The notes under the pieces were generated by a model, which saw only the letters and a program-made list of their open reading frames with translations, made no database searches and was not told the origin of the DNA. From the NCBI RefSeq assembly GCF_022352055.1, contig NZ_JAKRWM010000008.1:186001-250000 (forward strand): a stretch of 64,000 bases of DNA, given 5' to 3'. Shown in pieces: positions 44,455 through 51,622 of this stretch. A program made the position numbers and the translations under genes. Origin of the DNA: Cohnella mopanensis (GTDB taxonomy: Bacteria; Bacillota; Bacilli; Paenibacillales; Paenibacillaceae). Position 1 is the stretch's first letter. The number at the start of each line of letters is the position of its first letter.

Positions 44455-45281
44455 CGTTTATAGAACTCCTTCGCGTTTAATCCGAACAAAGCGGCTCGTT
44501 CACGTTCGCCCCAGCCATTCGGCAGCGCTTGTTCAAGCACGTCGACGACCTGGTCGTAAGTGGCGGACAACAAACAAACCGGCCAGTCACTGCCGAACAT
44601 CACGCGGTTCGATCCGAACAATTCAAGCACATGTTGAATATACGGCGTAAAATGTTCCGGCTCCCATTGCCGATGATCGGCTTCGGTTACCATTCCGGAC
44701 AGCTTGCAATACATTCCAGGATGCCCGGCAATTCTCTTCATCTGGCTGAGCCATGGCTCCATCTCGCCGGCGGCGATTCGCGGCTTGCCGATATGATCGA
44801 TGACGCCTCTCAAACCCGGCACTTGATCGAGCAGCTCGGCGAGCGGTTCGAGCTGATGGGCCACGACAAGCAGATCAATAGGAAAGTCTTCCTCCGCGTA
44901 GGAGCGAAGCGCTTTCACGAAATGCGGCTCAAGAATCGCCGAAGCATCCGGCATCTCTTGGATCATGATGCGGAAACCGACGAATTTCGGATGTTTACGG
45001 AATCGTTCGAAATGGGTGCGATGGTCCGGGTCGTTCAAATCGAGCCAACCGACGACGCCGACGATCGAATCGGACTCATCCGCAAGCTTAAGAATATAAT
45101 CCGTTTCCTCTATTGTAGGCGCGGCTTGCACGAGAATCGTTCCATCCAGCCGATGGTCTGCCAAATGGGGAACGAGGTGCTCCGGCAAATAATCGCGATA
45201 AAGCGTTGGCAGCTCGGGCGTAATCCAGCCATAATCCTTACGGGACATGGTCCAATAATGCTGATGGGCATCCAGTCTCAT
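44451..45281 (-). CDS. Amidohydrolase-superfamily sugar lactonase (COG3618)
   Basis: 276 residues, first gene of the operon. The metal-binding HQHYW replaces the usual HxH at the N-terminus, and GSDWPVCLLSATY carries the conserved Asp; DHIGKP and KLSGMVTEAD are also typical. The family includes L-fuconolactonase, L-rhamnonolactonase and L-galactonolactonase. It would open the lactone produced by the aldo/keto reductase to the aldonate. The AGGAGAATGCTCGGTT before the ATG serves as a ribosome site. The divergent AraC regulator starts 138 bp away. Confidence 0.85.
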   Translation of the reverse strand: MRLDAHQHYWTMSRKDYGWITPELPTLYRDYLPEHLVPHLADHRLDGTILVQAAPTIEETDYILKLADESDSIVGVVGWLDLNDPDHRTHFERFRKHPKFVGFRIMIQEMPDASAILEPHFVKALRSYAEEDFPIDLLVVAHQLEPLAELLDQVPGLRGVIDHIGKPRIAAGEMEPWLSQMKRIAGHPGMYCKLSGMVTEADHRQWEPEHFTPYIQHVLELFGSNRVMFGSDWPVCLLSATYDQVVDVLEQALPNGWGERERAALFGLNAKEFYKR

Positions 45282-45341
45282 AACCGAGCATTCTCCTTTG
45301 CGTTCAGCTTATGCTTCTATTTTATCAGCTATTTTCAACAT

Positions 45342-45377
45342 AAATAGAGTTTATATTTGCACGATTGTACTCTATTT
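45342..45377. promoter_or_regulatory. Inverted repeat between the sugar operon and its AraC regulator
   Basis: AAATAGAGT (45342-45350) and ACTCTATTT (45369-45377), 18 bases apart, in the divergent intergenic region. It is a plausible AraC-type binding site. Confidence 0.45.
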
Positions 45378-45419
45378 TGATATTTTAGAGGTAGCTAATG
45401 AAGGATGGAGGAATGCCGA

Positions 45420-46283
45420 ATGAACCCGGTTCGCAAATCGTTCTCTAACGATCCGTTATTTCCGTTTGATCTGGTATTTAAAGATACGAAAAGCCCGGAA
45501 CGAGAGCTGCCGGACCATCTTCACGATCGATATGAATGGATCTATGTATATGCAGGCAAAGGCAGGATGTTTGTCGACCAGAAATTCTACGACATGGCTA
45601 AAGGCGATCTCTTCCTCATTCCCGGCAACTCGATCCATCGGGCATTCCCGGACCCGCATGAACCGGTTACGTCCACGGCCGTATTTTTCGCGCCGAGTAT
45701 GATCTCTTCCGAAAATCTCGATGATTCTTATAACAACTTACGTTGCTTTGAGTTGGCCAGAAAAAGAAAACAGTACAAGCTCGAAACGACAGAGTTGCTC
45801 CAAAATTATACCGAAAACGTATTGGAGGATATCCGCTCGGAACTTGAATTAAAGATACCTGGATATCGGCATGCGATCTCTCTCCAACTTCAGCAATGGC
45901 TGCTTCGCATGAACCGCTATGCGTTTCCGACGGATTCGGAAGAAAGCGAAGATTCAAGAATCGGACCTCAGTGGATGAAGGAAATTCTCAATTATATCGC
46001 GACCCATCCGAATGAGGACTTAGGGCTGTCGGCGTTAGCGCAGCAAGCCTCGGTGACGGCCGCCCATTTCTCGCGCGTGTTTAAGCAATTAACCGGAATG
46101 AACGTCACCGACTACGTGAACGCCAAACGAATCGTGCAAGCCAAAGAGCTTCTCCACGAAACCGACGAAAGCATCGGTTCAATTGCCGAACAATGCGGGT
46201 TCGAGAGCCTCCCTCACTTTCATCGCATTTTTAAGAGAATTACCGGTCAAACTCCAGGAGCTTATAAAAGAAGAAAAGGCTGA
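45420..46283 (+). CDS. AraC-family regulator, probable controller of the sugar operon
   Basis: 287 residues from ATG 45420; GGAGG lies eight to nine bases upstream, which rules out the ATG at 45405 that precedes it. The N-terminal cupin domain (LPDHLHDRYEWIYVYAGKGRMFVDQKFYDMAKGDLFLIPGNSIHRAFPD) should sense the sugar or an intermediate. The C-terminal pair of helix-turn-helix motifs (LGLSALAQQASVTAAHFSRVFKQLTG; IGSIAEQCGFESLPHFHRIFKRITGQTPGAYKR) is complete. It is divergent from the lactonase gene, the classical position for an activator of that operon. Confidence 0.9.
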   Translation: MNPVRKSFSNDPLFPFDLVFKDTKSPERELPDHLHDRYEWIYVYAGKGRMFVDQKFYDMAKGDLFLIPGNSIHRAFPDPHEPVTSTAVFFAPSMISSENLDDSYNNLRCFELARKRKQYKLETTELLQNYTENVLEDIRSELELKIPGYRHAISLQLQQWLLRMNRYAFPTDSEESEDSRIGPQWMKEILNYIATHPNEDLGLSALAQQASVTAAHFSRVFKQLTGMNVTDYVNAKRIVQAKELLHETDESIGSIAEQCGFESLPHFHRIFKRITGQTPGAYKRRKG

Positions 46284-46297
46284 GCCTCAGCTCAGCC
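46278..46297. terminator. Hairpin spanning two convergent gene ends
   Basis: GGCTGAGC (46278-46285) / GCTCAGCC (46290-46297) with loop CTCA covers the stop of the AraC gene and of the DUF445 gene. It has no T run, so it may only be a 3' stabilising hairpin. Confidence 0.4.
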
Positions 46298-47531
46298 ATT
46301 GGATGCTCGTCAGAATTAATCCGATCAGGAAGCCGCATAACGCACCGTTGACGCGAATCCATTGAAGGTCCCCGCCGACCTTCTCTTCCAGCATCCTTAC
46401 CAGTTCCTTATCATTCATCTGATCGATGTTGTCTTTCAACAATAGACCTACGCGGTAATGATTCGCCTCGACGAAATCGACGACGAAGGAAAGGATTTTG
46501 CGCTCCGCATTATCCGCGAGCTCCTTCTCCGCTTGTAGTTTGCGGATTGCATACCGTACAACGGTAACGACTTTCCGGCCTCCGCTAGCCATCTCCTTCT
46601 CTAATGCGGTCAACAGGGAAGCTCGAATATCCTCCATACGCTCCTGCAGGAACTTCCCGCTATCGGGATGAGAGGCTTTCTCTATAAGCCATTGCTTCCC
46701 GCGGCCCAGCAGCTCCTCATCGCCCGCGACGTGATGCAATTGATGACGAATTTCTTCAAGCAGCTTCTCACGGCTGGCGTTACCCGATCGGCTTAAATCT
46801 TGAATACTCGACAGCAGAAGCTGCTGGATCATCGTCCCTAGCTTATCCTCGTTCATGAATCCGGCGAAAGCTTGTACCGCAAAACCCATCAGGCCGCCGA
46901 CTTTGGCTTCCTGCAGCTTCTGTTGAGCGATCGATCCGAGTAAATATCCGGTTTCGGGCTTGCTTACCCAAATCCTCCCCTGATTCAGCGCATAATCAAG
47001 CGCACGTTCATCCCAGCGGCCTTCCACGGCCGAATGCAGCAATTTCTCCGCAAGGGGCTTAGCATCCATATGACGGATCATGGAGACGATTCCCGACTGA
47101 ATGTGAGGAACGATCGAATCCAGCGAAAGCTTAGTCAATAACGTTCGAACAAAATTTAACGCGCCTACCCGATTGCTCCGCTTGCTTACCAACCTTGTCA
47201 CGGCGGAACCGGCGACCTTCAGCAGTTGGAACTGCTTGAGCTTGCGCGTAATGCTTTCTTTGTTGAGCAACTCGTTCTCTAATGCGGAGATTAATGACTT
47301 GGAGATCTTATCCCTGTTCTTCAAGAGCAAGGATGTATGCGGAATCGGAATGCCTAGCGGATGGCGGAACAATGCCGTGACCGCGAACCAGTCCGCGAAC
47401 CCGCCCACTAGTCCCGCTTCGAACCCGCCCTTCAGCAGCTGTACGATCGGGTGATCGGGCAGAAATAATGTCGTGACGAATCCGACGCCCATAACGACTA
47501 AGGAAAGAGCGGCTATATATCTTGTTCTCAT
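46287..47531 (-). CDS. DUF445 membrane protein (YjiN-like)
   Basis: 414 residues from the ATG at 47531 (CGAGGTT upstream). N-terminal helix about 5-24, then the family signature FEAGLVGGFADWFAVTALFRHPLGIPIPHTSLLLKNRDKISKSL, a long amphipathic helical body, and a second helix near the C-terminus (WIRVNGALCGFLIGLILTSIQWL). The family is widespread in bacteria but its function is unknown; B. subtilis YheB is a shorter relative with a sporulation link. No operon partner. Confidence 0.85.
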   Translation of the reverse strand: MRTRYIAALSLVVMGVGFVTTLFLPDHPIVQLLKGGFEAGLVGGFADWFAVTALFRHPLGIPIPHTSLLLKNRDKISKSLISALENELLNKESITRKLKQFQLLKVAGSAVTRLVSKRSNRVGALNFVRTLLTKLSLDSIVPHIQSGIVSMIRHMDAKPLAEKLLHSAVEGRWDERALDYALNQGRIWVSKPETGYLLGSIAQQKLQEAKVGGLMGFAVQAFAGFMNEDKLGTMIQQLLLSSIQDLSRSGNASREKLLEEIRHQLHHVAGDEELLGRGKQWLIEKASHPDSGKFLQERMEDIRASLLTALEKEMASGGRKVVTVVRYAIRKLQAEKELADNAERKILSFVVDFVEANHYRVGLLLKDNIDQMNDKELVRMLEEKVGGDLQWIRVNGALCGFLIGLILTSIQWLS

Positions 47532-47619
47532 GATTGTTAACCTCGTTAAGTAATAGGTGGCAGAAAAACCGCGCATAAGCTGCAGCGGTTTCTCTGATTT
47601 GACTCCAAGATATCAGATC

Positions 47620-49080
47620 TTATTCCTCTTTCGGAGCGTGCGAGCGTTTAACGAAGAACGTTAAAACCAACCCGACGATCGCGAAAAACATTCCGATGTA
47701 GAAGGCGTTATGAATACCCGCATTTAACGCGAGCGCCTGCTCGATTGGCGCTGAAGGATCGGTGGACTTAGTCAAGTAGTCCTTCATCCCCGCCGACATC
47801 ATGCTGATGAAGAAGGCGACGCCGATCGCACCGGATACTTGCTGCAGCGTGTTCAGAATCGCTGTCCCGTGAGGGTAGTATTTTTTAGGCAACTCGTTCA
47901 GACTGTTCGTCTGCGCGGGCATCATAATCATGGAAATGGCGACCATCATAATGCAATGGTACAGGATAAGTGTTCCTTTGCTCGTCTCCAGATCGATCTG
48001 CGTGAACAACCACATGACGGCGACAAGAATCGCAGCTCCCGGAATGACGAGTACTCGCGGTCCGAATTTATCGAACAGCTTGCCCGTAATTGGGGATAGG
48101 AATCCGTTTAGAATGCCCCCCGGAAGTAAAACGAGACCGGAAGCAAATGCCGTGAACAGTAGGCCCTTTTGCAGGAAAATGGGCAATAACATTAAGGTGG
48201 AGAACAACGCCATCATAACGATGATGAGCAATATCGTAGTTAACGAGAACATTGGAAACTTAAACGCACGAAGATCAAGAATCGGCATTTTAGACACCAG
48301 CTGTCGCCATACGAACAGCAACAAAGCTATTCCGCCGGCGATGAGTGTGAGATATACTTCAGGGCTAGACCAGCCGGTGTTCTCACCGCCAGCGCTACTG
48401 AATCCATACACGATGCCGCCGAATCCGATCGTAGATAAAATGATCGAAAGAATGTCTACTTTAGGTTTCGTTACTTGGGATACATTTTTCAAATAAATGG
48501 CTGCGATAATAACGGAAATAACGCCGAACGGGAATACGAGATAAAACAACCAACGCCAGTCTAACGATTCCAGAATGAGCCCGGACAATGTCGGCCCGAT
48601 GGCCGGTGCAAACATAATAACAAGTCCGATACTCCCCATTGCCGCTCCGCGCTTTTCTGGCGGATACAGAACGAGGATCGTATTCATCATGACCGGAAGC
48701 ATTAATCCGGTACCGAACGCTTGAATAATACGACCGATCAGCAGCACCGAAAATTCAGGAGCGAGCGCGCATACTAGCGTCCCGGCGGAAAATAAGATCA
48801 TAGCGCCTAAGAACATCTGCCTGGTCGTAAACCATTGCACCAGTAACGCAGAAATTGGGATCAGTATCCCTACGACAAGCATATAGCTCGTCGATAACCA
48901 TTGGATCGTCGTGTACGATACGTTAAGATCGATCGTCAGGTCGACATAAGCAATGTTCAATAAAGTTTCGTTGAGGATGGAGAAAAAGGCGCCGATGACA
49001 AGCGTTATCAAGATCGGCAAGCGCTTAATATTCCCCAGATCCATAGGCTGCGGACTCGCAGCTGCATTAGCGGGATTCAC
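47620..49080 (-). CDS. Drug efflux MFS transporter, EmrB/QacA (DHA2) family, second copy
   Basis: 486 residues, 14 predicted helices, similar along its length to the pump at 24539-26023 (LGNIKRLPILITLVIGAFFSILNETLLNIA; MGSIGLVIMFAPAIGPTLSGLILESLDWRW). It starts at GTG with GGAGG seven bases upstream. Unlike the other copy it has no adjacent MarR gene. It is divergent from the attenuator-controlled rsgA, with about 110 bp between the two sets of promoter elements. Export of lipophilic drugs is likely; the substrate is unknown. Confidence 0.92.
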   Translation of the reverse strand: MNPANAAASPQPMDLGNIKRLPILITLVIGAFFSILNETLLNIAYVDLTIDLNVSYTTIQWLSTSYMLVVGILIPISALLVQWFTTRQMFLGAMILFSAGTLVCALAPEFSVLLIGRIIQAFGTGLMLPVMMNTILVLYPPEKRGAAMGSIGLVIMFAPAIGPTLSGLILESLDWRWLFYLVFPFGVISVIIAAIYLKNVSQVTKPKVDILSIILSTIGFGGIVYGFSSAGGENTGWSSPEVYLTLIAGGIALLLFVWRQLVSKMPILDLRAFKFPMFSLTTILLIIVMMALFSTLMLLPIFLQKGLLFTAFASGLVLLPGGILNGFLSPITGKLFDKFGPRVLVIPGAAILVAVMWLFTQIDLETSKGTLILYHCIMMVAISMIMMPAQTNSLNELPKKYYPHGTAILNTLQQVSGAIGVAFFISMMSAGMKDYLTKSTDPSAPIEQALALNAGIHNAFYIGMFFAIVGLVLTFFVKRSHAPKEE

Positions 49081-49116
49081 TTATGTACCTCCAAAATTCA
49101 ATATGTGTAGATATTC

Positions 49117-49145
49117 ACTATAGCATCCGAAATTATTTTCTTCAA
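49117..49145 (-). promoter_or_regulatory. Promoter of the second EmrB-type pump
   Basis: Reverse-strand TTGAAG (49145-49140) and TATAGT (49122-49117) with a 17-bp spacer, upstream of the GTG start at 49080. Confidence 0.6.
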
Positions 49146-49233
49146 ATGCTCGTTAGCTTACTCTATTTTACAGAACCGATTGCGGTTAAGATATCGGTCT
49201 AGCGACGTATCCCCATTTCCTTCTGTATGTTTA

Positions 49234-49262
49234 TTGACAACCATTTCCGTAGTCCTTATAAT
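49234..49262 (+). promoter_or_regulatory. Consensus sigma-A promoter of the rsgA leader
   Basis: TTGACA (49234-49239), 17-bp spacer, TATAAT (49257-49262): a perfect consensus. Transcription should start near 49269, giving a leader of about 295 nt before rsgA. Confidence 0.9.
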
Positions 49263-49294
49263 AACATCATTATTAACGAGGAGGCTGATGTAAT

Positions 49295-49378
49295 ATGTCT
49301 AACTTAATGAACATGCAGATTGTATCGATGGGTTCACAAGTGCATATTGTACGGTCTCTACGGATTGTAGTGCAGTAA
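49295..49378 (+). CDS. Leader peptide of the rsgA attenuator (27 codons)
   Basis: AGGAGG (49279-49284) is ten bases before ATG 49295, and a 27-codon frame runs to TAA at 49376. The peptide begins MSNLMNMQIVSMGS and ends VRSLRIVVQ. Four Met codons lie in the first 12 and hydrophobic and basic residues in the last ten. Codons 19-22 contain ACGGTCTCT (49351-49359), the exact complement of part of the downstream terminator. The strong ribosome site, consensus promoter and terminator place it as a cis-acting leader peptide, not an independent gene product. Confidence 0.75.
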   Translation: MSNLMNMQIVSMGSQVHIVRSLRIVVQ

Positions 49379-49433
49379 CGTTAGTCGGGATTGGATAAGC
49401 GAGCATCGCTATCCGCTCGCTCTTCGTCATTTG

Positions 49434-49469
49434 CCGCCAGAGACCGTTGTGTCTCTGAGCGGTTTTTTT
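49434..49469 (+). terminator. Attenuator (intrinsic terminator) upstream of rsgA
   Basis: CCGC-CAGAGAC (49434-49444) pairs with GTCTCTG-GCGG (49451-49462, one bulged A) and is followed by seven T. The 5' arm segment AGAGACCGT (49439-49447) can instead pair perfectly with ACGGTCTCT (49351-49359) inside the leader peptide frame, forming an antiterminator. Another stem, GGATAAGCGA/TCGCTATCC (49393-49414), lies between. Confidence 0.85.
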
Positions 49470-49470
49470 G

Positions 49471-49519
49471 TGCGCGTTTTTCTCGAACGCGCAATTAAAG
49501 CCGCAGGGATTCCCTGCGG
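49471..49519 (+). promoter_or_regulatory. Two further leader hairpins before rsgA
   Basis: TGCGCGTT (49471-49478) / AACGCGCA (49486-49493), then CCGCAGGGA-T-TCCCTGCGG (49501-49519) followed by a T-rich stretch. They stand between the attenuator and the rsgA ribosome site AAGGGG and could act as a second terminator or protect the mRNA. Confidence 0.6.
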
Positions 49520-49562
49520 TTGTTTGTTTATCTCACCATTCGAAAATAAGGGGTTATCCACT

Positions 49563-50672
49563 TTGAGTAATGAACGTCCGAATGAAATTATGCACGCCTA
49601 TGGTTGGAATCCGAATTGGGATCAAGCCCTCTCTCAACAAAAATCAAATATCCAGCAATTGTCGCCGGCTCGCGTAGTCGCGCAATTTTCCCACTCCTAT
49701 AACGTCATGACGGAATCCGGCGAGCATAGCGCCAACGTGTCGGGCAAGTTCGAATTCAACGCGACCAGCCGCGGGGATTTCCCGGCAGTCGGCGACTGGG
49801 TCATGGTCGAACGACTTCCTAACGAGAACCGTTCCGTCATCCATGCCGTGCTGCCGCGGCGAACCGCGATGATCCGCAAAGCGGCCGGCAATGTGATCGA
49901 AGATCAGATCATCGGCGCGAACCTTGACTATCTGTTCATCGTGAACGCGCTTAATCAAGATTTCAACGTTCGTAAAATCGAAAGATATCTCATCGCGGCT
50001 TGGGAAAGCGGGGCTCAGCCCGTCGTCTTGCTCACGAAAGCGGATTTGTGCGAGCAGCCGGCGAGATTCGTCATGGAAGTCGAGACCGTCGCTCCGGGCG
50101 TACCCGTGCATTTCATTAGCGCTCTGCTAGGTCAAGGCAAAGACGATCTGAACGCCTACTTGAAGCCCGGAGTCACCATTGGCATCACCGGATCTTCGGG
50201 CGTTGGCAAGTCTACGCTGCTGAACTGGCTTGCGGATAAGGAACTCCAGCATGTTCAAGGAATTCGGGAAAACGACGCAAGAGGCAGACATACGACGACT
50301 CACCGGGAGCTCTTCCTGCTAGGCAACGGGGCGCTCGTGATGGATACGCCGGGCATGCGCGAGCTTCAGCTATGGGATGCGAATGACGGGTGGCAGCACG
50401 CTTTTGCCGATATCGAGGAGCTGGCTACGCAATGCCGATATCGCGATTGCAAGCATGATCACGATCAAGGCTGCGCGGTCATCGACGCGGTAAACGCCGG
50501 AAATCTGGAGCCGAAACGACTGGCAAATTATAAGAAAACAGCTCGTGAGCTTGCGCACCTTGCCCGCAAAGATCAATTGGGCACTGCCAAGGCAAGCAAA
50601 AAAACGGCTCGCTCAAAATCGAACAAGTCGCAGACTAGACCGAACCGGCAAGCGTTTATGTCGGAGGAGTGA
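49563..50672 (+). CDS. rsgA: Ribosome small subunit-dependent GTPase RsgA, longer type
   Basis: 369 residues from TTG 49563 with AAGGGG ten bases upstream; frame open to 49431 overlaps the terminator and is not translated. It has an N-terminal OB-like domain, then circularly permuted GTPase motifs: G4 LLTKADL, G5 SALLGQG, G1 GSSGVGKSTL, G3 DTPGMREL; and the C-terminal zinc motif CRYRDCKHDHDQGC with a basic tail. RsgA helps mature the 30S subunit. The standard Bacillus gene (cpgA) is shorter and lies by prkC, so this is probably a second paralogue. The attenuated leader suggests induction when translation is disturbed. Confidence 0.88.
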   Translation: MSNERPNEIMHAYGWNPNWDQALSQQKSNIQQLSPARVVAQFSHSYNVMTESGEHSANVSGKFEFNATSRGDFPAVGDWVMVERLPNENRSVIHAVLPRRTAMIRKAAGNVIEDQIIGANLDYLFIVNALNQDFNVRKIERYLIAAWESGAQPVVLLTKADLCEQPARFVMEVETVAPGVPVHFISALLGQGKDDLNAYLKPGVTIGITGSSGVGKSTLLNWLADKELQHVQGIRENDARGRHTTTHRELFLLGNGALVMDTPGMRELQLWDANDGWQHAFADIEELATQCRYRDCKHDHDQGCAVIDAVNAGNLEPKRLANYKKTARELAHLARKDQLGTAKASKKTARSKSNKSQTRPNRQAFMSEE

Positions 50673-50685
50673 TGAATTAGGTCCA

Positions 50686-50710
50686 TGTGGCGGGGGGGCG
50701 GGGGGTGACT
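50686..50710 (+). other. G-rich run after rsgA
   Basis: Runs of seven and six G (50692-50698 and 50700-50705) occur about 15 bp past the rsgA stop, with more GG pairs nearby. It is non-coding and could form a G-quadruplex or be a slippage hotspot. Confidence 0.5.
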
Positions 50711-50730
50711 TGGCTAGTGGCTGGATGGAA

Positions 50731-51006
50731 TAGTACCGCCTCGCGGCACTATTTCATCGCAAATTGCATTTTGTAGCTCATTAGTACCGCCTCGCGGCAC
50801 TATTCCATCCCAAATTGCATTTTGTAGCTCATTAGTACCGCCTCGCGTCACTATTCCATCCCAAATTGCACTTTACAACTCATTAGTACCGCCTCGCGGC
50901 ACTATTTCATCTCAAATTGCACTTTGCAGCTAATTAGTACCGCCTCGCGGCACTATTTCATCCCAGATGGCGCTTTTCAGCTCATTAGTACCGCCTCACG
51001 GCACTA
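50731..51006. repeat. Five tandem 51-bp repeats, each with a hairpin
   Basis: Units at 50731-50781, 50782-50832, 50833-50883, 50884-50934 and 50935-50985, then a partial sixth to 51006. Each starts TAGTACCGCC-TCGCGGCACTA, a stem of nine pairs with one mismatch around CTC, followed by a less conserved 30-bp part (CATCCCAAATTGCA...). There are no unique spacers, so it is not a CRISPR array. Confidence 0.95.
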
Positions 51007-51033
51007 ATCTAATCCATTCCTCCGGTCAATATG

Positions 51034-51070
51034 AAGAGCATTAGTACCGCGAGGCGGTACTAATGCTCTT
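51034..51070. repeat. Perfect 17-bp hairpin closing the repeat array
   Basis: AAGAGCATTAGTACCGC (51034-51050) pairs with GCGGTACTAATGCTCTT (51054-51070) around GAG. The inner part is the repeat hairpin with its mismatch corrected and in opposite orientation. It lies 33 bp past the stop of the DinB-fold gene and may end that transcript. Confidence 0.9.
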
Positions 51071-51103
51071 TGTGCGAATAAGATCTATTGAACTTGAAGA
51101 AAA

Positions 51104-51622
51104 TTATCCCGCGATATATCTCTCTTTAATAATGTTCAAGTGGTGAATCTCATGTCCGGCGATGATGTAAGCCAGCGATCTTGCGGATAATACACAATTG
51201 TTGGCGGACCCGCTTCTTGTCCACGCTTCTTCCGACAATCCGCGAAGCAAAGTGAGCGTTGCTCTGCGCACGGAGATGTAATCTTCGATTAAATCGGCTA
51301 AGGACGAGGAATCAAAGTCGACCCCTTGCATGAACTCATCCTGATCATATCCGGCAAGCGGCGTCTGATCTCCCCTTGCGATCCGCAGCAGCCGATAGCT
51401 CATAATGCGTTCGTTATCGTTGATATGGCCGATGACTTCCTTAATGCTCCATTTCCCCGGCGCGTAACGATAATTGCCCTGAGTCTCGGGGATATCGGAT
51501 AAGTACGCGGACATATGCTCAAGCAAACCCGCCAGAATATCCTGAATGTCGCCATCCGGAACCAAACTCACGTATTGATGATAATAAGCACCATACTCAT
51601 TTTGCGCTGGACGATTATTCAT
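51104..51622 (-). CDS. DinB-superfamily protein
   Basis: 172 residues forming the four-helix DinB/DUF664 bundle. The metal-ligand histidines are in GKWSIKEVIGHINDNERIMSYRLL (about 56-79) and GHEIHHLNIIKERY near the end. The family includes bacillithiol-dependent transferases and metal hydrolases; substrate unknown. Its start overlaps the M42 peptidase stop by eight bases, so the two are co-translated. The hairpin at 51034-51070 follows. Confidence 0.85.
   Translation of the reverse strand: MNNRPAQNEYGAYYHQYVSLVPDGDIQDILAGLLEHMSAYLSDIPETQGNYRYAPGKWSIKEVIGHINDNERIMSYRLLRIARGDQTPLAGYDQDEFMQGVDFDSSSLADLIEDYISVRRATLTLLRGLSEEAWTRSGSANNCVLSARSLAYIIAGHEIHHLNIIKERYIAG

Noticed and set aside
44529-45347. 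272-codon open frame on the + strand opposite the lactonase gene
   Set aside because: It mirrors a well-conserved enzyme on the other strand, has no ribosome site and no recognisable domain.
49431-49562. N-terminal extension of rsgA to a TTG at 49431
   Set aside because: The extra 44 codons lie inside the attenuator hairpin and following stem-loops, and no ribosome site precedes them; AAGGGG before TTG 49563 fits better.
50731-51070. CRISPR-like array
   Set aside because: Units are contiguous 51-bp direct repeats without unique spacers, and no cas genes are present.
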